Shown in pieces: positions 17,917 through 26,714 of a stretch of DNA of 64,000 nt (position 1 is the stretch's first letter; every line of letters begins with the position of its first letter). Under the pieces are notes generated by a model. It ran no database searches, was not told where the DNA came from, and worked only from the letters and a program-made list of their open reading frames with translations. A program made the translations under genes and the position numbers. The DNA lies in contig NZ_WJII01000001.1 in NCBI RefSeq assembly GCF_009649635.1, positions 620,001-684,000 on the forward strand, read 5' to 3'. This stretch comes from Microbacterium sp. SYP-A9085. Lineage in GTDB: Bacteria; Actinomycetota; Actinomycetes; Actinomycetales; Microbacteriaceae.

Positions 17917-19641
17917 CTAGATCGGATCCTCCACCTGGCGGCTGATCGGCTCCAGACGCACGCACACGACGGCGGGCCGGCCGGCGCGGACGTGGGCGAG
18001 GCCCTCGCGCAGGGCTCCCTCGAGCTCGCCGGCCACGGTCACCGTGACGCCCCACGCGTTGCCGGCGGCGGCGGCGATCCCGGGCAGATCGGCGCTCTGC
18101 TGCAGGTTCACCCAGTAGCGGTCGGTGCGATCCGCCGTCATGTCCGGGTGTTGGCGCCGCAGGTTGCGCTTGGTGGCGTTCCAGCCGCCGTTGTCGAGGA
18201 TCACCGTGAGCACCGGGAGGTGGTAGCGATCGGCGACCCAGAACGCCGAGGACGGGATGCCGAAGAAGTACGTGCCGTCGCCGACGACGCTCACGACGGT
18301 GCGGTCGCCTACCGCGAGCTTGACGCCGAGGGCGCCGCCGCCGGACCAGCCCAGCGACGTGCCGCGGTTCCCGTACAGCGTGCCGGGCAGGCTTCGCGGC
18401 AGATGCCGCCACACGGCGGGCGCCTCGGAGATGGCCTCGTTCAGGACGACGGTGTCGTCGTCGATGAGCCCGGCCAGCACGTGCGCGACGCTGCCGGGCG
18501 TCAGCTCGCGGCGCGCGAGCTCGGCTTCCGCGTCGGCGGCCCAGCCGCGACGCAGCCGCTGCGAGCGCTCGCGGAGCCGGTCGGCGCGCTCTGCGCGGCG
18601 CGGATCCGGCGCGGCGTCCCCGAGCAGGTCGAGCGCCTGCGCGAGCACGACGCCCGCGTCGGCGCGGATGACGTGGTCGGCGGGGAGGTACCACAGCGGG
18701 ATCCGCTCCTGCAGCGGGTCGTCGTTGATCACGTAGATCGTCGCGTCCTCGCGCGGGCGGCCGGCCGTCGGCATCCACGGGGCGTCGGTGTCGAGCGCGA
18801 CGATGACGTCGGCCTCCTCGAGCAACGGCAGCGGGTCATCGCCCTGGTGCAGCCGGTGGTCGTGCGGGAAGTTCAGCACCTCGGGGGTCACTTCGACCAC
18901 CGGGATCACGAGCCGTTCGGCGAGGGTGACCAGCCGCTGCACGGCGCCGTGCCGGCGTCCGAGGTAGCCGGTGATGATCACGGGATGCTGCGCCTCGCGC
19001 AGGTCGCGCACCAGGGCGTCGACGACGTCGGCCGGCGCGGGCAGCGGGGCGATCGGGGCCCAGCCGGTGGTGCGGGCTTGCGGATCCGGGGCCTGTTCGG
19101 CGAGGACCTCGCGCGCGCCGGTCACGTACACCGGGCCGGCGGGGGCGCTGGCGGCCAGCTGCACCGCGCGCCGGACGACCTGCGGCACGTTGCGGGCGGT
19201 GCGGATGTCGTAGTTCCACTTCACGTACTGGCGGACCAGCGCGTGCTGGTCGGGGGCGTCCTGCAGGTGGTTCACGTGCGTGTTGCGGGTGCCCGGCAGC
19301 TCGCCCTCGAGCGTGTAGGGGGTGAGGCCCGCGAAGATGAACACGGGGACGCGCGAGCGGGCCGCGTTGTGCACGGCGCCGCCGAGGTTCGCGGTGCCCA
19401 CGTCGGTGTGCACGAAGACGGCCTGCGGCCTGCCGGTCACCGCGGCATAGCCGTGGGCGGCGCTGAGAGCCGTGTACTCGTGCGGGCACAGCACGACGGC
19501 GGGATCGGCGATGCCACGCTCGCGGTCGTCGGCGAGCGCCTCGATGATCGCGGGGTGATCGCTGCCGAAGTTAGCGAAGAGGTGCGTGACGCCCGCCTCG
19601 CGCAGCGACCGGATGAGCAGGCTCCCGCCGGAGAGCGTCAT
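17917..19641 (-). CDS. Thiamine-diphosphate-dependent decarboxylase-like enzyme
   Basis: The 574-residue product has the three-domain layout of the acetolactate synthase / benzoylformate decarboxylase superfamily. The activating glutamate is E55 in CPHEYTALSAAHGY. The middle domain starts around 190 (PVIITGYLG). The Mg-ThDP motif begins with VVGDGTYFF near residue 455 and ends with LDNGGWN near 480. It overlaps the aldehyde dehydrogenase gene by ATGA. The pairing of a 2-oxoacid decarboxylase and an aldehyde dehydrogenase fits a route from a 2-oxo acid to an aldehyde and then an acid, as in the mandelate pathway (MdlC and MdlD). Other ThDP reactions, such as carboligation, remain possible. I infer the pathway from neighbours; the substrate is not known. 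Confidence 0.85.
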   Translation of the reverse strand: MTLSGGSLLIRSLREAGVTHLFANFGSDHPAIIEALADDRERGIADPAVVLCPHEYTALSAAHGYAAVTGRPQAVFVHTDVGTANLGGAVHNAARSRVPVFIFAGLTPYTLEGELPGTRNTHVNHLQDAPDQHALVRQYVKWNYDIRTARNVPQVVRRAVQLAASAPAGPVYVTGAREVLAEQAPDPQARTTGWAPIAPLPAPADVVDALVRDLREAQHPVIITGYLGRRHGAVQRLVTLAERLVIPVVEVTPEVLNFPHDHRLHQGDDPLPLLEEADVIVALDTDAPWMPTAGRPREDATIYVINDDPLQERIPLWYLPADHVIRADAGVVLAQALDLLGDAAPDPRRAERADRLRERSQRLRRGWAADAEAELARRELTPGSVAHVLAGLIDDDTVVLNEAISEAPAVWRHLPRSLPGTLYGNRGTSLGWSGGGALGVKLAVGDRTVVSVVGDGTYFFGIPSSAFWVADRYHLPVLTVILDNGGWNATKRNLRRQHPDMTADRTDRYWVNLQQSADLPGIAAAAGNAWGVTVTVAGELEGALREGLAHVRAGRPAVVCVRLEPISRQVEDPI

Positions 19642-21131
19642 CCCTGCGCCCGCGCCTGCGGCAGCGCCTGGACGTCCACGCTGTGGAACTGCAGGTACTC
19701 CTCGATGCCGTACGGCGAGCCCTCCCAGCCGATGCCGGACTGTTTCCAGCCGCCGAACGGGATCTCACGCGTTCCCACCGGGCTGAACAGGTGGCTGTTG
19801 ACGATCGTCATGCCGGACTCGATCCGGTCAGCGACCCGGGCGGCGCGCTCGAGCGACCGCGACCACACCGAGGAGCACAGGCCGTACTCGGTGTCGTTGG
19901 CCATCGCTATCGCCTCCTCCTCGGTGTCGTAGGCCACCACCGGGAGGATCGGACCGAACTGCTCCTCGCGGACGAGTTCGTCGTCGTGTGCGGCGTCCAG
20001 CACGACGGTGGGGCGCAGGAAGTGTCCCTCGTCCCACGCGCCGGCGTCGAGGACCGTGCCGAGCTCGCGCACGTCGCGGCCGGCGGCGACGGCCCTCTCG
20101 CGCAGGCCGCGCACCTTCTCGAGTTGGCCGGCGTTGTTCAGCGGGCCCATTGTCGCGCGCGGGTCCAGCGCGTCGCCGACCGTGATCCGGTCCACGCGCT
20201 CCGCGAGGAGGCGGCCGAACTCCGCAAGTTGGGCGCGGGGGACGTAGACGCGCTTGACGGCGAAGCACACCTGCCCGGCCCGACGGAACGCGGAGTCGGC
20301 GATCCGGTCGGCGGTCACGGCGAGGTCGGCGTCGTCGAGGACGATGGCGGGGTCGTTGCCACCCAGCTCGAAATGCACGCCGGTGAGGCGATCCGCCGCC
20401 TGCCGCATGACGTGCCGGGCGGTCTGACCACCGCCGGTGAACGAGATCTTGCGCACGGCGGGATGGCCGATCAGTGCGGCGCCGACCTCGCCCTCGCCGT
20501 TGACGACGTTCACGACGCCCGCGGGGAGGATGGATGCCGCGATCCGGCCGATCAGCGTGACGCCCAGCGGGGCGAACGGGGACGGCTTGAGCACGACCGT
20601 GTTCCCGGCCGCCAGGGCGGGGGCTATCTTGTTCGCGGTGAGGATGAGCGGGGCGTTCCACGGGACGATGCAGGCGACGACGCCGTACGGGCGGCGGGAG
20701 ACGACGACCGAGGCGCCGTCGGGTCCAGAGTCGTGGCGCACGGGCGCGAGCTTGTCTGCGAGGTGGTCGCCGACGCCGCGGAACGCGCCCGCCGCCCCGA
20801 TGATCTCGCGCCGGATGATCTCGCGGACGCTGCCGTTCTCCTGGGCGACCAGCGTCGCGAGCTCGTCGGCGACGGCGTCGATCTCGTCGGCGATGCGCGC
20901 GAACAGGGCGATCCGGTCCTCCGCGCTCGTGGCGGCCCACGCGGGCGCCGCCGCAGCGGCGGCGCGGACGGCGGCATCGACATCCGCGGAGGTCCCCGCC
21001 GCGACGGTTCCGACGAGGTGGGCGACGCGGCTCGGGTTGCGCACCTCGATGACGGCGGCGGGCGCCTGCTCGCGGCCGTCGATGAACTGTCCCAGGCGCA
21101 CCGGCGCCGTGGTGTCGATCGCGTGTGTCAC
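19638..21131 (-). CDS. NAD(P)+-dependent aldehyde dehydrogenase
   Basis: This 497-residue enzyme oxidises an aldehyde to the acid. It has the cofactor-binding PWNAPLILTANKIAPALAAG segment with KPSPFAPLG, the FTGGGQTARHVM loop, the general base in HFELGGNDPAIV (near residue 253), and the catalytic cysteine in AGQVCFAVKRVYV (near residue 287). The last is flanked by an unusual F-A instead of the common I-A or T-A. The C-terminal EEQFGPILPVVAYD and PFGGWKQSGIG blocks are intact. It is the gene before the ThDP enzyme and overlaps it by four bases, so an aldehyde made by that enzyme is the likely substrate. The ATG at 21131 follows a GGAGAGAACGTG ribosome-binding region. Confidence 0.93.
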   Translation of the reverse strand: MTHAIDTTAPVRLGQFIDGREQAPAAVIEVRNPSRVAHLVGTVAAGTSADVDAAVRAAAAAAPAWAATSAEDRIALFARIADEIDAVADELATLVAQENGSVREIIRREIIGAAGAFRGVGDHLADKLAPVRHDSGPDGASVVVSRRPYGVVACIVPWNAPLILTANKIAPALAAGNTVVLKPSPFAPLGVTLIGRIAASILPAGVVNVVNGEGEVGAALIGHPAVRKISFTGGGQTARHVMRQAADRLTGVHFELGGNDPAIVLDDADLAVTADRIADSAFRRAGQVCFAVKRVYVPRAQLAEFGRLLAERVDRITVGDALDPRATMGPLNNAGQLEKVRGLRERAVAAGRDVRELGTVLDAGAWDEGHFLRPTVVLDAAHDDELVREEQFGPILPVVAYDTEEEAIAMANDTEYGLCSSVWSRSLERAARVADRIESGMTIVNSHLFSPVGTREIPFGGWKQSGIGWEGSPYGIEEYLQFHSVDVQALPQARAQG

Positions 21132-21163
21132 GTTCTCTCCTCCGATTCCTGAGTCGTCGGCTG

Positions 21164-21958
21164 CTACGCCTCGTGCGGCATCACGAGCGAGAGCAGGTGT
21201 CCGCGCAGCGCGAGGAACTCCTCGCTGGCGCGGGTCTCCACCTGGGACCGGTGGTCGCCGAGGCTCACCGGGACGATCTCCTTGACGACGCTCGGGCTCT
21301 TGGAGAGCACGACGATGCGGTCGCTGAGGTAAATGGCTTCGTCAATGTCGTGCGTGACCAGCACGACGGTGATGCCGCGCTCGCGGCGCACGCGCAGGAT
21401 GAGATCCTCCAGATCGAACCGGGTCTGGGCGTCGACGGACGCGAACGGCTCGTCCATCAGGAGCAGCTCGGGGCGGTAGGACAGCGAGCGCGCGATGGCG
21501 ACCCGCTGCTGCATCCCGCCGGACAGCTCCCAGGGGTACATCTTCCCGACGTGGGAGAGCGCGACGCTGTCCAGTGCGTCCTGGATGCGTCGGGCGCGCT
21601 CGGCCTTCGGGATGCCGCGCGCGGCCAGCGGCAGCGCGATGTTCCTCGCGTTCGTGAACCACGGGTACAGCGAGCGGCTGTAGTCCTGGAACACCAGGCC
21701 GAGCTCGTCGGGCACGCTCGTCAGCGACCGGCCCTCGAATGACACCTGCCCGGAGCTGGCCGGCGCAAGGCCCGAGATGCAGCGCAGCAGCGTCGTCTTG
21801 CCGGCGCCGCTGGGCCCGACGATGCAGACGAACTCGCCCTTGGTCACCTCGAACGAGACGTCGTCGATGGCGAGGTTGGCCTGCTCGGTGCCCTCGTTGT
21901 AGATCTTCCGCAAGCCGTCGACGGCGAGCACGGTCTGGGTCGTCTGCGTGGTGGTCAT
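21164..21958 (-). CDS. ABC transporter ATPase (nitrate/sulfonate/taurine type)
   Basis: This 264-residue ATP-binding protein has Walker A GPSGAGKTT at residues 48-56, the Q-loop region DYSRSLYPWF, signature LSGGMQQRVAIAR, Walker B LLLMDEP and the switch histidine VLVTHD. It is most like SsuB/TauB/NrtD-type ATPases that energise uptake of small organic anions. It lies nine bases after its permease gene and 32 bases before the aldehyde dehydrogenase gene, so the importer and catabolic enzymes are one unit. The insertion LYPWFTNARNIALPL replaces the typical LPWLTVLDNV segment. Confidence 0.92.
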   Translation of the reverse strand: MTTTQTTQTVLAVDGLRKIYNEGTEQANLAIDDVSFEVTKGEFVCIVGPSGAGKTTLLRCISGLAPASSGQVSFEGRSLTSVPDELGLVFQDYSRSLYPWFTNARNIALPLAARGIPKAERARRIQDALDSVALSHVGKMYPWELSGGMQQRVAIARSLSYRPELLLMDEPFASVDAQTRFDLEDLILRVRRERGITVVLVTHDIDEAIYLSDRIVVLSKSPSVVKEIVPVSLGDHRSQVETRASEEFLALRGHLLSLVMPHEA

Positions 21959-21967
21959 TCGAGCCTC

Positions 21968-22792
21968 CTACGAGCCGCTCAGCGCGCGCGACCGGTAGTA
22001 CCACCGGAGGATGACGCGCTCGGCGAACATGAACAGATAGTTGAGCGCCGTGCCCAGCACGGCCAGGACGAGGATGCCGGTCCACATCTTCTTGATCGCG
22101 AACGAGGCCTGCGCCTGCAGGATGAAGTAGCCGATCCCGGACTGCGCGGCCACCATCTCACTGACCACCATCAGGATGATGCCGACGGTCAGGCTCGCGC
22201 GCATGCCGGCGGCGATCTGGGGCGCCGCGCCCGGCAGGACCAGCGAGAAGTACCGCCGCCATCCGCCCAGGCGCAGTGCGCGTGCCGTGTCGAACTTCAC
22301 GTCGTCGATGCCGCGCATCCCGTCCAGCGTGTTCAGCAGGGTCGGCCAGATCGATCCCAGCGCTATCAGCGCAATCTGCCGCATGTCGCCGATCCCGAAG
22401 ATCGCGATCATCGCCGGCAGCAGCGCCGGGGCCGGCAGCACGTACAGGAAGTAGATGATGGGGTTCATCGCGGTGCGCAGCAGCCGCAGCCGCCACAGCA
22501 GCGATCCGCCGGTCAGGCCGATGAGCACCCCGGCGACGTATCCGATGAGCAGGTTCTGCACGCTGCTCACGGCGTTGGTCCACCCCCCGAACACGACCCA
22601 CTGGGTCCAGGTCTCGCCGAGGATGTCCTGCAGCGGAGGGAAGAACGGGGATGTGCTGCCGGCCGAGAACACCCACCAGGCCACCACCAGCAGCACCGGC
22701 AGCCACAGCGGGGTGAGCACCCGGCCGATCCCCTGCAGCGGGACGGCGCGGGGCGAGCGCACGCGCACGACGCTGGTCGTCAGGCGGCTCAT
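21968..22792 (-). CDS. ABC transporter permease (SsuC/TauC type)
   Basis: The 274-residue inner-membrane permease has about six helices and the EAA-like loop GGWRRYFSLVLPGAAPQIAAGMR typical of the nitrate/taurine-type family, plus SEMVAAQSGIGYFILQAQ near the C-terminus. It starts with ATG at 22792, four bases inside the preceding permease gene. The second permease (22789-23598) differs in sequence, so the pore is a heterodimer. Confidence 0.9.
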   Translation of the reverse strand: MSRLTTSVVRVRSPRAVPLQGIGRVLTPLWLPVLLVVAWWVFSAGSTSPFFPPLQDILGETWTQWVVFGGWTNAVSSVQNLLIGYVAGVLIGLTGGSLLWRLRLLRTAMNPIIYFLYVLPAPALLPAMIAIFGIGDMRQIALIALGSIWPTLLNTLDGMRGIDDVKFDTARALRLGGWRRYFSLVLPGAAPQIAAGMRASLTVGIILMVVSEMVAAQSGIGYFILQAQASFAIKKMWTGILVLAVLGTALNYLFMFAERVILRWYYRSRALSGS

Positions 22793-23598
22793 GCGCCGGT
22801 CGCCCGGTTCGACGCGCGGATGTTCCGCTGCGATTCGTGCCAGTGCATGAGTCTGCGCTCCATCAGGAAGAAGGCTCCGGTCAGGGCGATGCCGAGCACG
22901 CCCGACACGAGGATGTACGCGTACATGGTCGGGTACGCGTCGGTGCCGGAGTTCTCGGCGAGCAGGATGTTGCGTCCGATGCCCTCGGCGCCGCCGACGA
23001 TCTCGGCGACGACGGCGAGGATCAGCGCCTGGGCGGACGCTATCCGCATCCCGGTGACCAGGTACGGGGACGCGCTGGGGATGCTCACCGAGAGGAACCG
23101 CCGGATGCCGCGGACGCCGAGGGCGCGGGAGGTGTCCAGCACGACCTGGTCCATCGACTGCACGCCGTAGATCACCTGGATCACGAACGGCCAGAACGCG
23201 GCGAAGCAGATGAGGAACACCTTCATCGGCAGCGTGGAGCCGGCCACCAGGATCACCAGCGGCAGGATGGCGATGGCGGGGATGGCCTTGAAGATCTCGA
23301 TCACCGGGGCCGCGCTGCGCAGTGCGAACCGGTTGACAGCGAGGGCGGTGCCCACCGCGATCCCGAGGGCCACGGTGATGACCATCCCGATCGCCCAGCC
23401 CGCCAGCGTCGCGCCCACGGCGCTCCACACGCGGCCCGAGACGATCTCGTGGCCCAAGGCCGACATCGCGTCCACCATTGTCGGGAACTGGACGCGGCTG
23501 ACGATCCCGGCCGAGGTCACCCCCTGCCAGAGAAGGAGCACGATGAGCACCGCTGCCGGCGGCAGGACCCATGCGGTCCACATCCTCTTCGCGCTCAT
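22789..23598 (-). CDS. ABC transporter permease (SsuC/TauC type), second subunit
   Basis: The 269-residue protein has the family EAA-like loop RGIRRFLSVSIPSASPYLVTGMR and the AEIVGGAEGIGRNIL segment. It overlaps the following permease gene by four bases (ATGA) and is 30 bases downstream of the solute-binding protein gene. GAGAAGGAGCACG precedes the ATG, a strong ribosome-binding site. Having two different permease genes is less common in taurine-type systems, which usually have one. Confidence 0.9.
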   Translation of the reverse strand: MSAKRMWTAWVLPPAAVLIVLLLWQGVTSAGIVSRVQFPTMVDAMSALGHEIVSGRVWSAVGATLAGWAIGMVITVALGIAVGTALAVNRFALRSAAPVIEIFKAIPAIAILPLVILVAGSTLPMKVFLICFAAFWPFVIQVIYGVQSMDQVVLDTSRALGVRGIRRFLSVSIPSASPYLVTGMRIASAQALILAVVAEIVGGAEGIGRNILLAENSGTDAYPTMYAYILVSGVLGIALTGAFFLMERRLMHWHESQRNIRASNRATGA

Positions 23599-23628
23599 CG
23601 TGCTCCTTCTCTTTTCACTGGAACGGGT

Positions 23629-24657
23629 TTACTTCTTCAGCGCGCCCGGGTAGACCAGGGTGCTCACATCGAGCGCCTCGGTCGCCGCGGCGGCCGCCTT
23701 GTCGTCCGAGAACTTCACGAGGAATTGCTGTGCGGTCTTGAACGAGTCGAGGTTCACGTACGGCACGCCGCCGATGTTCCAGCGGGCGGCCTTGGCCTGC
23801 TGCTCGCTCAGGCCCATGCCGGGGATGAGCGCCTTGCGGGCGGCATCCGGGTCGGCGTTGGCCGCGTCGATCGATTCGATCATCGCCTCGGAGAACGCCT
23901 TCACGGTGTTCGGGTTCTTGTCGATGAAAGACTGCGACGTGTTGAAGAACGTCGTCGCGGTGTTCCCGAACATGACCCCGTTGTTGTAGGCGAGCACCTT
24001 GCCGCCGGCGTTCAGCGCGTCGCCGGCGAACGGCCACTGCATCACGGCCGCGTCGACATCGCCGTTGGCCAGCGCTGCGGCCATCTGGCCGAACGGCAGC
24101 TGCACGAGCTTCATCGACTTCGGGTTGATGCCGGCCTTGTCCGCCAGCGCCCATGCCGTCAGCGTGTTCATCGACGACAGGCCGACCGTGGCCAGCCGCT
24201 TGCCCTCCATCTGCTTGTAGTCGGTGATCCCCGACTTCGCGGACGCTATCGACACGGTGCCCTCGTCGTCGGGCTTGATCTGCCCCTCGATCGTGGAGAC
24301 CGTGCGGATCGGGATGCCGTTGGCGTTGGCCGTGAGCACGTGCACGACGGTGGCGAAGCCGAAGTCGTACTGACCGCTCGCGATGCCCGAGATGATCGCC
24401 GCGATGTCGGTCTGCGGCACGATCTCCAGCGTCAGCCCGTGCTTCTTGAAGATCCCGGAGTCCTTGCCGTAGAACATCGGCGCGAACTGCGACGAGGGGT
24501 TGATCGCGATCTTCAGGTTGGCCTTCTCGGGGCCGGTGTTCCCGGAATCCCCGGAGGGCGCGGTTCCCGGCGAGCCGGTGGAGCATGCGGCGAGCATGAG
24601 GGCGGCGGTGGCGGCGAGCGCGAGCGCGCCCAGTCGCCGTCTGCGGAGGAACTTCAT
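23629..24657 (-). CDS. ABC transporter solute-binding lipoprotein (NMT1/SsuA-like)
   Basis: This 342-residue extracellular binding protein has a basic signal peptide and a lipobox (LMLAACSTG), so it is tethered to the membrane. The mature part is of the NMT1/TauA/SsuA type: LKIAINPSSQFAPMFYGKDSGIFKKHGL, the IAAIISGIASGQYDFG block, and QMEGKRLATVG. It should bind a small ligand, perhaps an aromatic or other organic acid given the neighbours. The typical families bind nitrate, sulfonates, pyrimidine precursors or aromatic acids, and the pocket residues cannot be read by eye. Confidence 0.92.
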   Translation of the reverse strand: MKFLRRRRLGALALAATAALMLAACSTGSPGTAPSGDSGNTGPEKANLKIAINPSSQFAPMFYGKDSGIFKKHGLTLEIVPQTDIAAIISGIASGQYDFGFATVVHVLTANANGIPIRTVSTIEGQIKPDDEGTVSIASAKSGITDYKQMEGKRLATVGLSSMNTLTAWALADKAGINPKSMKLVQLPFGQMAAALANGDVDAAVMQWPFAGDALNAGGKVLAYNNGVMFGNTATTFFNTSQSFIDKNPNTVKAFSEAMIESIDAANADPDAARKALIPGMGLSEQQAKAARWNIGGVPYVNLDSFKTAQQFLVKFSDDKAAAAATEALDVSTLVYPGALKK

Positions 24658-24702
24658 TGTCTCTGCCTCGATTCTGTGTGGGTGGTGCGTGTTGGCAGCG
24701 TG

Positions 24703-25725
24703 CTACAGCCCGAGCAGCTGGGTCACGTTGCCGTGGTAGATCGCGTCGCGGTCGGCGTCCGTGAGGATGTCCATGTCCTCGAGGTTCGCGATCGTCGACC
24801 GGGTGTACCCCGGTCCCTTCTCGGGATCGAACGGCGTGTCCGATCCGAAGAGCGTGCGGTCCACGCCGAAGAACTTGATCGCCGTGCGCATGGCATCCCC
24901 GGCGCCGAAGTAGGCCGTGTCGACGTAGAAGTTCTTGAAGTACTCGATCGGGCGCTTGGTCAGCGGGTATCCCGTGATGTCCTCGCGCTGGTTCTCCGGC
25001 GTGCGGGCGCCCAGCTGGTCCCATCCCGGGCCGACGCGGCCGGCGAAGTGCGGGATCATCGCGCCGCCGTGGTGCATCAGGATCTTGATGTCGGGCAGCC
25101 GCTCGAAGATGCCGGCGAAGACCAGGCGCGACATGAACGCGGCCAGGTCGTACTCCCAGCCGAGCGTCCACCACATCTCGAACTTCGACCGCTCCTCGGT
25201 CTTGTAGTCGGCCCAGCTGGAGTCGCGACACGGGTGCACCTGGATCATCTTGTTCCCGCGCGCGGCGACCGCCTCGTAGAACGGGAAGAACCGCTCCTGG
25301 TCCATCGGGCCGCCGTGGTGGTGCGTGTAGATCTGCACGCCGACGGCGCCCAGCTCGTCGAAGGCGCGCTCGGCCTCGGCAATAGCGGCCTCGATGTCGT
25401 CGAGCGAGACGGCCGCGCAGAAGCCGGCGAACCGGTCCGGGTGGTCGGCGACGAGCTCGGCCATGCCGTCGTTGGCGATGCGCGCCAGTTCGGTCGTGCG
25501 CTGCACCGGGCCGAGGTCCTCCAGTGGCGGGGCGGCCGTGTTGATGATCTGCCGATAGTCGGACCCGAACTCGTCCATGAACCCGAACCGCACATCCATG
25601 TCGACGAGGGCGGGCACGCCGCCGACTCGCTTCTGGATGTTGCGCGCCACCGGGCTGTCGTCGATCGCGAACAGGCGGTCGGCGTAGGCACGCGGAAGCA
25701 GATGGCAGAAGGCATCGATCTTCAT
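24703..25725 (-). CDS. Amidohydrolase-2 / ACMSD-like metal-dependent hydrolase or decarboxylase
   Basis: The 340-residue product belongs to the amidohydrolase_2 family, which includes 2-amino-3-carboxymuconate semialdehyde decarboxylase, gamma-resorcylate decarboxylase and 4-oxalomesaconate hydratase. Metal-site elements seen are HPCRD, ILMHHGGAMIPHFAGR and the final GSDTPFDPE aspartate. The N-terminal strand reads MKIDAFCHLLPRAY: only one histidine where the family usually has HxH. AAAGGAACC is the ribosome-binding site before the ATG at 25725, so the longer frame start is rejected. It is the first gene of the leftward catabolic operon and next to the IclR regulator, which points to a decarboxylation or hydrolysis step of an aromatic-type compound. 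Confidence 0.85.
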   Translation of the reverse strand: MKIDAFCHLLPRAYADRLFAIDDSPVARNIQKRVGGVPALVDMDVRFGFMDEFGSDYRQIINTAAPPLEDLGPVQRTTELARIANDGMAELVADHPDRFAGFCAAVSLDDIEAAIAEAERAFDELGAVGVQIYTHHHGGPMDQERFFPFYEAVAARGNKMIQVHPCRDSSWADYKTEERSKFEMWWTLGWEYDLAAFMSRLVFAGIFERLPDIKILMHHGGAMIPHFAGRVGPGWDQLGARTPENQREDITGYPLTKRPIEYFKNFYVDTAYFGAGDAMRTAIKFFGVDRTLFGSDTPFDPEKGPGYTRSTIANLEDMDILTDADRDAIYHGNVTQLLGL

Positions 25726-25818
25726 CGCTCGGGTTCCTTTCCGGGCGGCAACCGTGCGGCCCGACGTGCTGACACCAAAGCGCGACCGGCGCAGGGGGTG
25801 CAATGACCAGCACCCGCC

Positions 25819-25837
25819 GATTCCGCCGTGCGGAATC
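25819..25837. promoter_or_regulatory. Interrupted palindrome, probable IclR operator
   Basis: GATTCCG (25819-25825), five bases, CGGAATC (25831-25837). On the minus strand it reads GATTCCGCACGGCGGAATC. It sits between the IclR gene end and the amidohydrolase gene start, about 95 bases before the latter. The arms and spacing fit the 15-19 bp dyads bound by IclR-type regulators. Confidence 0.6.
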
Positions 25838-25857
25838 CGCGGGGTGTGCGAGGCGGC

Positions 25858-26619
25858 TCAGTGGGCGAGATCCGCGCGGATCCGCCGCGCGCATTCGCGC
25901 AGCTGGATGACGACCTCACGCAGGTCCATGTCCTTCAGCCGCGAGGTCGGGGCCGACATCGCGGCTGCCGCGATGGTCCTGCCGACGTGGTCGCGCAGCG
26001 GCACCGCCACGGCGCTCAGGCCCAGCTCGCTCTCGCCGTGGTTCACGGCGTAGCCGCGCATCATCACGAGCGACAGCTCGTCCAGGAGCTGGGTGAACGT
26101 CTTCGTGCGCGGGGTGAGCTTGCGCAGGCGCTGGGGGTACATGGCCCGCAGCGTCTCCCGGGGGATCTCGGCCAGCAGGACCTTGCCGCCGGAGACCGCG
26201 TAGGCCGGCAGCAGCGTGCCGGTGAGTACGCGGGTACGCACGCGCTGATCGCTTTCATACCCGGCGATGAAGCGCACCGACGTCCCCTCGAGGACGAGGA
26301 GGTTCACGGTCTCGCTCATCCGTGCGGCGAGCGCCTTGATGTGCGGCTCGGCAGCGGCGCGGAGGTCGAACGATCCGGTGCTGTGCAGGCCGAGCTCGAT
26401 CAGGGCAGGGCCGGCCCGATACGCCCGGGTGACCCGGTCCTGGGTGACGAAGCGCCGTGCCTCCAGCGTGGTCAGCAGCCGGTGGGCGGTGGATGGCGCG
26501 ACGCCGAGCTGCCCGGCGGCGGCGGTGACCCGCAGTTCGGGCTGGCGGCGGAGCAGGAGGAGCAGGCGCAGCGCGGTGTCGACGGACTCGAGGCGGCCAC
26601 GGGCCGGATCGGCGGTCAT
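25858..26619 (-). CDS. IclR-family transcriptional regulator
   Basis: The 253-residue protein has a winged helix-turn-helix (LRVTAAAGQLGVAPSTAHRLLTTLEARRFV near residues 30-60) and a C-terminal IclR effector domain (TVNLLVLEGTSVRFIAGYES, TLLPAYAVSGGKVLLAE, GLSAVAVPLRD). It ends 132 bases before the catabolic operon and reads in the same direction, so it can be transcribed with it or control it through the dyad in the gap. IclR regulators often respond to aromatic acids or short acids that their operon degrades. I take the ATG at 26619, preceded by GAGG at five-base spacing; a GTG at 26625 is possible. Confidence 0.9.
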   Translation of the reverse strand: MTADPARGRLESVDTALRLLLLLRRQPELRVTAAAGQLGVAPSTAHRLLTTLEARRFVTQDRVTRAYRAGPALIELGLHSTGSFDLRAAAEPHIKALAARMSETVNLLVLEGTSVRFIAGYESDQRVRTRVLTGTLLPAYAVSGGKVLLAEIPRETLRAMYPQRLRKLTPRTKTFTQLLDELSLVMMRGYAVNHGESELGLSAVAVPLRDHVGRTIAAAAMSAPTSRLKDMDLREVVIQLRECARRIRADLAH

Positions 26620-26714
26620 CGTCACCTCACTCGTGCGGAGGCCGACCGGCCCGGCGCATCCGGTAAGGTGAGCCGGACTCCGCGTCGGCGCGGTGGCAGG
26701 AGGAGAGAAGCCCC

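Noticed and set aside
15102..19932. Very long plus-strand open frames over the MFS and ThDP genes
   Set aside because: They are antisense to well-supported genes, lack ribosome-binding sites, and have no family-like segments.
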